This document shows positions 1 to 4,918 of a stretch of DNA of 7,251 nt, piece after piece. The notes beneath the pieces are model-generated. The model saw only the letters and a program-made list of their open reading frames with translations, was not told the DNA's origin and made no database searches. Origin of the DNA: Acidimicrobiales bacterium (GTDB lineage: Bacteria > Actinomycetota > Acidimicrobiia > Acidimicrobiales > VFJN01); the NCBI GenBank assembly GCA_016936035.1, contig JAFGPU010000102.1:1-7251 (forward strand), written 5' to 3'. The first letter of the stretch is position 1; every line of letters begins with the position of its first letter. A program made the position numbers and the translations under genes.

Positions 1-59
1 AGCTCGTGGGGGTCGAACGCAGGAGCGGTCATGTGCAGGGTCAACCCGTGGTCGGGCAC
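1..59 (-). CDS. 5' end of an unidentified gene, cut by the window edge
   Basis: The minus strand downstream of the aldolase opens a new reading frame that leaves the window at base 1. Two in-frame starts are possible. The GTG at 59 has an AGGGA Shine-Dalgarno-like element 7 nt upstream (complement of 67-71) and would begin VPDHGLTLHMTAPAFDPHEL. The ATG at 32 would begin MTAPAFDPHEL but has no visible ribosome binding site. I favour the GTG because of its spacing, although MTAP is itself a common actinobacterial N-terminus. With 10 to 19 codons the product cannot be identified. It lies on the same strand as the aldolase, 64 bp after its stop, with a hairpin in between, so it may be a separate unit or a downstream operon member. 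That this is a real gene start is an inference. Confidence 0.4.
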   Translation of the reverse strand, partial: MPDHGLTLHMTAPAFDPHE

Positions 60-66
60 CGGTTGT

Positions 67-71
67 TCCCT
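67..71 (-). promoter_or_regulatory. Ribosome binding site favouring the GTG at 59
   Basis: The complement reads AGGGA, 7 nt before the GTG codon. The alternative ATG at 32 has no purine-rich element at the usual distance. This spacing is the only evidence for the longer N-terminus of the edge gene. Confidence 0.35.
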
Positions 72-99
72 GTCCGGCGGGGTGGACCCGGCCGTGCGC

Positions 100-121
100 G
101 CCGGCGCCTCGGTCCGCCGGC
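100..121 (-). terminator. Hairpin just after the aldolase stop codon
   Basis: A perfect 7-bp inverted repeat, GCCGGCG (100-106) and CGCCGGC (115-121), encloses an 8-nt loop and begins 2 nt beyond the aldolase stop. There is no T-tract, so it is at best a U-less terminator of the kind often seen in high-GC actinobacteria. GC-rich DNA also yields such stems by chance, so the position next to the stop carries most of the weight. Confidence 0.35.
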
Positions 122-123
122 AG

Positions 124-891
124 CTACTCGTCGAGCAGGTCGGGCTGCTCGCCGACGATCCAGTCGTAGAGCGGCTGGAACTGGAACCAGCCGGTGCCGT
201 GACCGCCGACCTGGCCGGCGGTCGTGCGGGCGTGCTCGGCGTCGATGGGCACCGGCGCGCCCGCCGCCTCGGCGAGCAGCTGCACCTGGCAGGTGCGCTC
301 CATGGTGACGAACCACCATGCCGCCTCGTCGACGCTGCGCCCGACGGTGAGCAGGCCGTGGTTGGCCAGGATGACGGCCTTGCAGCTGCCGAGCGCGTGG
401 GCGATGCGCTTGCCCTCCTCGATCTCGAAGACCGCGCCCGTGTAGTCGTCGAACAGGGCGTGGTCCTCGTAGAACGCGCAGGCGTCCTGCGTGATGGGGT
501 CGAGGGTGCGGCGCAGCGACGACCATGCCCTGCCGTGCGGCGAGTGCGAGTGGGCGGCGGCGACGACGTCCTCGCGGGCGGCATGGATCTGCGAGTGGAT
601 GGCGAACGCCGCCTTGTTGAGCGGCCAGTCGCCTTCGACGACCTCGCCCCGGTCGTTCACGAGCAGCAGGTCCTTGACCCGGATGTGCTTGAAGTTCATG
701 CCGAGCGGATTGACCCAGAAGTGGTCGAGCAGCTCGGGGTCACGGGCGGTGATGTGCCCGGCTGTGCCCTCGTCGAAGCCGAAGGCGCCGAAGATGCGGA
801 ACGCCGCCGCCAGCCGCTGCTTGCGGTGGCGACGCTCGGCCTCGACCGTCTCGAACGTCGGCCGCCTGGGCGGGGTGCGGTCGGTCGCCAT
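124..891 (-). CDS. Class II aldolase/adducin family protein
   Basis: A 255-residue, probably cytoplasmic, zinc-dependent class II aldolase/adducin-fold protein. In this superfamily a divalent metal held by histidines stabilises an enediolate in aldol cleavage, epimerisation or decarboxylation. The metal site is visible as HSH (His114, His116) in AAAHSHSPHG and His178 in ANHGLL. The Gly-rich segment GTAGHITAR (42-50) and NPLGMNF (61-67) match the substrate and phosphate loop region. Length is normal for the adducin-like bacterial members. The start at 891 is the first ATG after the divergent promoter. No Shine-Dalgarno precedes it, but a TACACT -10-like hexamer lies 8 nt upstream, so the mRNA may be nearly leaderless. 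It is divergent from the acyl-CoA dehydrogenase across 51 bp with a shared operator-like site. The family is sure. The substrate cannot be read from the sequence, and the close similarity to eukaryotic adducin N-domains gives no specificity. Confidence 0.93.
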   Translation of the reverse strand: MATDRTPPRRPTFETVEAERRHRKQRLAAAFRIFGAFGFDEGTAGHITARDPELLDHFWVNPLGMNFKHIRVKDLLLVNDRGEVVEGDWPLNKAAFAIHSQIHAAREDVVAAAHSHSPHGRAWSSLRRTLDPITQDACAFYEDHALFDDYTGAVFEIEEGKRIAHALGSCKAVILANHGLLTVGRSVDEAAWWFVTMERTCQVQLLAEAAGAPVPIDAEHARTTAGQVGGHGTGWFQFQPLYDWIVGEQPDLLDE

Positions 892-942
892 GCCGACCGA
901 GTGTACCTGCGGTTGTACCGGTCGTTCCAATATGATCGGCGG
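892..942. promoter_or_regulatory. Divergent promoter region, aldolase and acyl-CoA dehydrogenase
   Basis: This 51-bp gap must hold both promoters. On the plus strand TATGAT (931-936) is a near-consensus -10 box only 6 bp before the ATG at 943, so transcription would begin at or beside the start codon. On the minus strand TACACT (complement of 900-905) fits TANNNT and lies 8 nt before the aldolase ATG. TTGGAA (complement of 925-930) is a possible -35 with a 19-bp spacer. Neither start has a convincing Shine-Dalgarno. The operator-like repeat at 913-930 lies between or over these elements, so a bound repressor would block both directions. Confidence 0.6.
911..930. promoter_or_regulatory. Operator-like imperfect inverted repeat, copy 1
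   Basis: TTGTACCGGTCGTTCCAA (913-930) is an imperfect dyad in which 6 of 9 base pairs match about its centre. Its left part GGTTGTACCG (911-920) recurs exactly, in reverse orientation, at 6934-6943 in the other divergent promoter of this window. Over the 16-bp cores, 11 positions agree. A dyad of this length overlapping divergent promoters resembles a TetR-family operator. The regulator itself is not in the window, so the assignment is inference. Confidence 0.5.
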
Positions 943-2091
943 ATGGACTTCTCGCTGACCGAGCCGGAGCGCGACCTCGCCGATCTGTGCCGCGACTTCG
1001 CCCAGAAGGAGATCGCCGTGCGCGCGCCCCTTGCCTGGGAGGAGGCGAGGTGCCCGACCGACCTGCTCCGCGAGATGGGCGAGCTGGGCCTGCTCGGCAT
1101 GCTGATCCCCGAGGGGTGGGGCGGCATCGGCATGTCCACCGTCGGCTTCGTGGCGGCGATGGAGCAGATCGGCCTGGCCGACCAGTCGGTGGCCGCGGCG
1201 TGGCAGGCCCACGTGACGATCGGTTCGCTGCCGCTGTACCTGTTCGGCACCGACGCGCAGCGCGAGCGCTGGCTGCGGCCGCTGGCCGAGGGCCGGGTCC
1301 TCGGCGCGTTCGGGCTGACCGAGCCCGACGCCGGGTCCGACGCCCGGGGGATCAGCACGCGCGCCGAACGGCGCGACGGCGGCTGGCTCATCAACGGGCG
1401 CAAGACGTTCATCTCGAACGCCGGCACCGACATGTCCTTCGGCGTGACCCTGCTGGCCCGCACCCCCTCGGCCGAGGGCCAGCCGCCCCGGTACGGCAGC
1501 TTCGTCGTCGAGAAGGACACACCCGGCTTCACCATGGGCCCCAAGATGCGGGGCATCGGCTGGAAGGGCCTGGACACCCGGGAGCTCTTCTTCGACGACG
1601 TCTGGGTGTCCGACGAGCACCTGGTCGGCGACCCCGAGATGGGGTTGGGCCAGTTCCTGAAGACGTTGGAGGTGGGCCGCATCTCGATCGCGGCGCTATC
1701 GCTCAGCCTGACCCAGGCGGTCCTCGACCTCGCGACCGACTACGCGCGCGAGCGGGTGCAGTTCGGGCAGCCGATCGCCAAGCACCAGGCCGTGCAGTTC
1801 AAGCTGGCCGACATCGCCACCGAGCTCGAAGCGGCCCGATGGCTCACCTACCGCGCCGCCCATCTGCGCGACACCGGCCAGCCCTTCCGGAAGGAAGCGG
1901 CGATGGCCAAGCTCAAGGCCAGCCGGGTCGCGGCCTGGGCGGCGTCCGAGGCCGTGCAGGTCCACGGCGGGGTCGGCTACATGCTCGACTCGCCGGTGGC
2001 GCGCTTCTACTGCGACGCGAAGGTGCTCGAGATCGGCGAGGGCACCAACGAGATACAACACCTGGTCATCGCCCGCGAGCTGGGCTGCTGA
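943..2091 (+). CDS. Acyl-CoA dehydrogenase
   Basis: A 382-residue FAD-dependent acyl-CoA dehydrogenase that introduces an alpha,beta double bond into an acyl-CoA and passes electrons to electron-transfer flavoprotein. All three domains are present: the helical N-domain (about 1-118), the beta middle domain with the first family signature FGLTEPDAGSDA (123-134), and the helical C-domain with QFGQPIAKHQAVQFKLAD (273-290) and the closing EIGEGTNEIQ (363-372). Glu366 in the EGT motif is the expected catalytic base, at the position used by short- and medium-chain enzymes. Length is normal and no key residue is missing. The start at 943 gives the typical MDFSLTEPE opening. An open frame extends far upstream but runs antisense through the aldolase and is not coding. 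Glutaryl-CoA, isovaleryl-CoA or other branched substrates are all possible. The chain-length class cannot be fixed from motifs alone. Confidence 0.96.
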   Translation: MDFSLTEPERDLADLCRDFAQKEIAVRAPLAWEEARCPTDLLREMGELGLLGMLIPEGWGGIGMSTVGFVAAMEQIGLADQSVAAAWQAHVTIGSLPLYLFGTDAQRERWLRPLAEGRVLGAFGLTEPDAGSDARGISTRAERRDGGWLINGRKTFISNAGTDMSFGVTLLARTPSAEGQPPRYGSFVVEKDTPGFTMGPKMRGIGWKGLDTRELFFDDVWVSDEHLVGDPEMGLGQFLKTLEVGRISIAALSLSLTQAVLDLATDYARERVQFGQPIAKHQAVQFKLADIATELEAARWLTYRAAHLRDTGQPFRKEAAMAKLKASRVAAWAASEAVQVHGGVGYMLDSPVARFYCDAKVLEIGEGTNEIQHLVIARELGC

Positions 2092-2106
2092 GACCCCCGA
2101 TGCCAC

Positions 2107-2127
2107 GCCGCCGTCGTAGGTGGCGGC
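2107..2127 (+). terminator. Hairpin 15 nt after the acyl-CoA dehydrogenase stop
   Basis: The inverted repeat GCCGCC (2107-2112) and GGCGGC (2122-2127) has a 9-nt loop. An alternative pairing is GCCAC (2102-2106) with GTGGC (2120-2124). It is a candidate Rho-independent-like terminator without a T-run. The short stem in GC-rich DNA keeps confidence low. Confidence 0.3.
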
Positions 2128-2244
2128 CCTCCCCGCCGCCGACATGTGGGCGGTCGCCGACCCACTGGCCAGGGCGCTCAACGCCGCGCACCACGCCGGG
2201 GGTTGTCCACCGCGACCTCAACCCCGCCGAACCTCCTCATGACC
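2126..2244 (+). pseudogene. Frameshifted remnant of a Hanks-type Ser/Thr protein kinase
   Basis: The plus strand encodes pieces that join into the kinase helix E and catalytic loop. Frame one (2126-2200) ends LARALNAAHHAG. After one surplus G at 2201, frame two (2202-2228) reads VVHRDLNPA. After a second surplus G at 2229, frame three (2230-2244) reads NLLMT. Joined, these give AAHHAGVVHRDLNPANLLMT, which closely follows the subdomain VI pattern of bacterial kinases (usually HRDLKPxN), with Asn in place of the Lys. There is no N-lobe, because the acyl-CoA dehydrogenase ends only about 35 bp upstream. There is no recognisable DFG or activation segment after it. Some 40 residues survive, so this is a decayed gene scrap and not an active kinase. 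The two single-G offsets fall next to G-rich bases, so sequencing error could explain them, but the missing domains could not be explained that way. Confidence 0.6.
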
Positions 2245-2458
2245 CGCCGGGGCGCACGCCGTCGCGGCGGTCGCCGTCCTCGTGCTCGCGGTGATCTCGC
2301 CGGTCAGCCGGACGGCAGCACATGGAGTCCTGGGAGTCGACGGTCGGCGCCGTCGTGCTGTCCACGACCTGGATCGGCCGTGCGGCCACGCCCTCATGGC
2401 GAACACGAGGTGGCTGCGTTGGCGGTCCTGGCAGGCGCGGCAGTTCCCGGTTCAGGAC
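2245..2458. other. Non-coding or decayed remainder of the convergent gap
   Basis: No intact gene is supported here. One plus-strand frame, from about 2258 to 2305, would encode a hydrophobic run (AVAAVAVLVLAVISPV) resembling a membrane segment. Ser/Thr kinases often carry one after an Arg-rich linker, and an Arg-rich stretch does follow the kinase scrap in another frame. This may be more of the same degraded gene or chance in GC-rich sequence. From 2306 to 2458 nothing was recognised on either strand. Confidence 0.35.
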
Positions 2459-2478
2459 GCCGCCGACCGATCGGCGGC
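2459..2478 (-). terminator. Hairpin after the propeller-protein stop
   Basis: A perfect 8-bp inverted repeat, GCCGCCGA (2459-2466) and TCGGCGGC (2471-2478), has a CCGA tetraloop and lies 9 nt beyond the stop codon of the minus-strand propeller gene. The stem is strong and compact, but no T-tract follows on either strand. It could also stop read-through from the convergent acyl-CoA dehydrogenase transcript. Confidence 0.5.
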
Positions 2479-2487
2479 CGTCCCGGC

Positions 2488-4443
2488 TTACTCGACGATC
2501 ACATCCACCGACGCCGCGTTGTCGGTCCGGTCGGGATCGAGCGTGGACGAGGCGGCGATCGCGACCGTCGAGAGCGTGGTCGCAGGCTCGCCGCCGGCCG
2601 CCAAGCGGATCGTCGCGGCGGCGCCGCCGCTCACGGCAAGCGTGCCGACATCGCACACGAGCACGTCGGGCCTCGTCGGCTCGGGCGAGGTGCACGTCGC
2701 GCCCGTCGACTCGACGTCGACGAGCTCGACATGCTCGGGCAGCACCACTGCGACCGCGGTGTCCAGGGCCGGGTCGGGTCCTTCGTTGGTCAGCCGGAGG
2801 TCGAGCCTGATCGTGTCGCCGTCGGCGACGCTGGCCCGGTCGGCGTCCAACGTCACGGCGAGGTCAGCGCCGTGGAGCTCGGCGATATAGACGTCCGCCA
2901 ACCCACCGTCGATCTCATGGTAGTTGTGGTCGGCGTAGCCGAGGTCGGTCGATGTTGTGCTGTACGCCAGACGTTTCCCATCGGAGCTGAACACCGGGCC
3001 GAGCGCATTGCCGTTCCCGCTGTCGGATCCGGCCTCGTTGGTCGACACCATGGTCGTCGTATCGGACACCAGGTCGCGGACGAAGACGTCCAGGTTGTCG
3101 GCATCGACGCCGAGGGCCTCCGACGAGAACTCGGCGCCGTCGCTGTCGGACGGCCCGAGGTTCGTGGCGTGGCTGGCGAAGGCCACCGACGTCCCGTCGG
3201 GGCTGAAGCTGGGCGAGTGCGACCGGGAGTTCGCGCCGTCGGCGCCGTCAGCCGATGCCGTCACCATCTCGACGGCGCCGGTCGCCAGGTCGCGCACGTA
3301 GATGTCGGTGAACGTGTTCGTGTCCGGCGGCCCGAGATCCGTCGCAGCCGACTCGAAGGCCAGCTTCGTGCCATCCGTGCTGAGGGCAGAGAGGCTCGAG
3401 CCGCCGTTGGCGCTGGCGGTGCCGGCCGCGTTGTAGGACACCAGCGCCGTCGTGGCGTCCACCAGATCTCTCGCGAACACGTCGGTGCCGAACCCATTGG
3501 CATCGGGGGTGTCCACGAGATTGGTCGCGTTGCTCGTGAAGTAGAGCGTCTGCCCGTCTGGGCTGAACAACCCCGGCCCGCCCGTCCACCTGTCGCCGGC
3601 GTCGGCGCCTTCGACGTCGGACGTCACCAGACTCGTCGTGCCCGTCTGGAGGTCCCGGACGTAGAGGTCGTCGTAGCCGTTGGTGTCGACCGGCCCCAGA
3701 TCGCTGGCGCGGCTGACGAACGCGATCCTGTCGCCGTCCGGCGAGAAGGTAGGGGCGAACGAACCGTTGTCGCCGGTCTTCGTGCCGTTCGCATCGATCG
3801 AGACGAGCGTGGTCGTTCCCGCGTCCAGGTCGCGCACGAACACGTCGGTGAAGAAGCGCCCGTCGTAGGACCACTCGTACTGCCGGACCAGCGCAGCGCT
3901 GCTCGCGAACGCGACGCGCCTGCCGTCGGGGCCGAACACCGGCCGGCCACGTGTCGACCCGCCAGCGGAACCGTTCTCGTCGGCTGACACCAGGTCGGTC
4001 GCACCCGTCGCGAGGTCGCGCACGTAGATGTCGACAGTCGTGTTCGTGTCCGGCGGTCCGAGATCGGTCGCCGCCGATCGGAACGCCACCTTCGTGCCGT
4101 CCGGGCTGAACACCGGGTCGGACGACCAGTCGTTGGCGGAGTCCGATCCTGCGGCGTTGGTGGAAAGGAGCGTCGTGACCCCGGTCGAGAGGTCACGCAG
4201 GAATATGTCCATCTTGCCGTTGGTGTCCGTAGCCACGAGGTCGGACGCCATGCTCAGAAAGGCGACCTTCGTGCCGTCCGGGCTGAACACCGGGCTGTGG
4301 GACGCGCGGTCGCCGGTCTCCGTTCCCGTCGCGTCGCTGCTCACGAGCTCCGACTGCCACGGCGACCGCGGCGGTTCGCACGCGGCCGCTGTGGCCAACA
4401 CGGCAACGCACACCGCGGCCATCGTCACACGAGATCGCTTCAT
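2488..4443 (-). CDS. Exported PD40/TolB-like beta-propeller protein with C-terminal DUF11-like domain
   Basis: A 651-residue exported protein of unknown specific function. Residues 1-22 form a signal peptide (MKRSR, hydrophobic core, then AAAC). Cys22 could be lipidated, though Ala at -3 makes a weak lipobox. Eight PD40/WD40-like repeats follow, with their FSPDG-type motifs beginning near residues 51, 110, 168, 231, 290, 351, 411 and 483. The common form is SDLGPxDTNxxxDIYVRDL, then TGxTxLVS. An N-terminal strand, SELVSSDATG (31-40), resembles the outer strand of the repeats, as expected for ring closure of an eight-bladed propeller. Residues 526-651 match the DUF11 pattern (ADLAVTLDAD, LTNEGPDPA, LDPDRTDNAAS) and hold two Cys. 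Repeats 3, 7 and 8 are divergent or carry insertions. The ATG at 4443 is preferred over an upstream frame extension because it gives the signal peptide and has a GGGGAAGG element. Likely roles are surface binding or envelope sensing. No catalytic residues are recognised. Confidence 0.88.
   Translation of the reverse strand: MKRSRVTMAAVCVAVLATAAACEPPRSPWQSELVSSDATGTETGDRASHSPVFSPDGTKVAFLSMASDLVATDTNGKMDIFLRDLSTGVTTLLSTNAAGSDSANDWSSDPVFSPDGTKVAFRSAATDLGPPDTNTTVDIYVRDLATGATDLVSADENGSAGGSTRGRPVFGPDGRRVAFASSAALVRQYEWSYDGRFFTDVFVRDLDAGTTTLVSIDANGTKTGDNGSFAPTFSPDGDRIAFVSRASDLGPVDTNGYDDLYVRDLQTGTTSLVTSDVEGADAGDRWTGGPGLFSPDGQTLYFTSNATNLVDTPDANGFGTDVFARDLVDATTALVSYNAAGTASANGGSSLSALSTDGTKLAFESAATDLGPPDTNTFTDIYVRDLATGAVEMVTASADGADGANSRSHSPSFSPDGTSVAFASHATNLGPSDSDGAEFSSEALGVDADNLDVFVRDLVSDTTTMVSTNEAGSDSGNGNALGPVFSSDGKRLAYSTTSTDLGYADHNYHEIDGGLADVYIAELHGADLAVTLDADRASVADGDTIRLDLRLTNEGPDPALDTAVAVVLPEHVELVDVESTGATCTSPEPTRPDVLVCDVGTLAVSGGAAATIRLAAGGEPATTLSTVAIAASSTLDPDRTDNAASVDVIVE
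3283..4102 (-). repeat. Internal near-identical repeats in the propeller gene
   Basis: The segments at 3283-3376 and 4009-4102, encoding parts of repeats 6 and 2, are highly similar at DNA level over about 94 bp. Both specify SAATDLGPPDTNT and DIYVRDLATGA. A separate 30-bp exact repeat is shared by 4088-4117 and 4265-4294, at the starts of repeats 2 and 1. The other repeats are more diverged, which suggests recent duplication or gene conversion between particular blades. Confidence 0.7.
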
Positions 4444-4445
4444 GG

Positions 4446-4453
4446 CCTTCCCC
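4446..4453 (-). promoter_or_regulatory. Ribosome binding site of the propeller gene
   Basis: The complement reads GGGGAAGG, close upstream of the ATG at 4443. Together with the signal peptide that begins at this ATG, it decides the start against the longer open frame reaching to 4701. No clear promoter was seen further upstream. Confidence 0.55.
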
Positions 4454-4531
4454 AACACCTGTCCTACCGAAGCACCCACCGTAATCGTCGGCGGACGGCG
4501 CAGAGGTACGTCGTCCGGCGTCGCCGCGAGC

Positions 4532-4785
4532 GCTTGCCCGGCCGACTTCCTGTTCCTGCGGGCCTTGCACCACGCCGCATCGGCGAGCCGATCCGACAGC
4601 GCCACCCCGCCGGCGGGGGCGCGATCGACCCCGAGGGAGTCGCGCTCCGCGTGATCGGTCCGCTGGTGCACCACCGCGGGACGACGTGGACCTTCGGCCA
4701 TCCGCCTGTCGGCGTCGACGACGAGCGCCTGCTCCGCGCGTGGAGCGTATGGCTGCCGGCCCTCGTCGAAGCGGCGTCACCGTGA
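4532..4785 (+). pseudogene. Possible 3' remnant of an unidentified plus-strand gene
   Basis: From about 4621 to the TGA at 4783-4785 the plus strand encodes a protein-like stretch with third-position G/C preference: it begins AIDPEGVALRVIGPLVHHRG and closes WSVWLPALVEAASP. Just upstream, in another frame from about 4532, ADFLFLRALHHAA also looks coding. The two would join through a one-base shift in the G-run near 4615-4620. No start codon or ribosome binding site accompanies it, and the upstream end lies near the propeller gene start. I do not recognise the family. Alternatives are a small gene starting at the GTG near 4651 (about 45 codons) or a chance open frame. The opposite strand shows no better candidate. 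Confidence 0.3.
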
Positions 4786-4883
4786 TCACCCTGAACGGCT
4801 CTGCTGGAGCCGGCGACCAAGGCCCGACGTCGCCGAACGGCCACCGTGCCCCCGACGGACGAGGGCGAGCGACCGGCTCACAC
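4786..4883. other. Rest of the gap between propeller and E1 genes, nothing recognised
   Basis: The gap between the two minus-strand genes spans 4444-4918. Besides the possible gene remnant and the hairpin at 4884-4899, I see no tRNA, small gene or repeat. The promoter of the propeller gene should lie in the left part, but no convincing -35/-10 pair stands out. Confidence 0.4.
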
Positions 4884-4899
4884 CCTGGCGCTCGCCAGG
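4884..4899 (-). terminator. Hairpin downstream of the E1 gene
   Basis: CCTGGCGCTCGCCAGG is a perfect palindrome that folds as a 6-bp stem with a GCTC loop, about 20 nt past the E1 stop codon. There is no T-run. Its place between two same-strand genes separated by 475 bp supports separate transcription of the E1 and propeller genes. Confidence 0.45.
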
Positions 4900-4918
4900 C
4901 ACGATTGGTTGGCTTGCG

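Noticed and set aside
31..942. Open plus-strand frame continuous with the acyl-CoA dehydrogenase, adding about 304 residues
   Set aside because: It is antisense to the aldolase, has no domain-like sequence, and the true enzyme begins with the family-typical MDFSLTE at 943. Long antisense frames are common in high-GC DNA.
892..1620. Minus-strand extension of the aldolase frame upstream of 891
   Set aside because: It runs antisense through the acyl-CoA dehydrogenase and would cross both promoters. The aldolase is full length from 891.
2146..3987. 613-residue plus-strand open frame rich in Arg, Gly and Val
   Set aside because: Mostly antisense to the propeller repeats and low-complexity. Only its first bases contribute the NLLMT piece of the kinase remnant.
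3283..4294. CRISPR array or tandem mobile repeat suggested by the recurring DNA segments
   Set aside because: The repeats are spaced in multiples of a blade of roughly 60 codons, stay in frame and encode the propeller consensus, so they are protein repeats.
4444..4701. Longer N-terminus for the propeller protein starting at 4701
   Set aside because: It would place 86 charged residues before an evident signal peptide. The ATG at 4443 has its own ribosome binding site.
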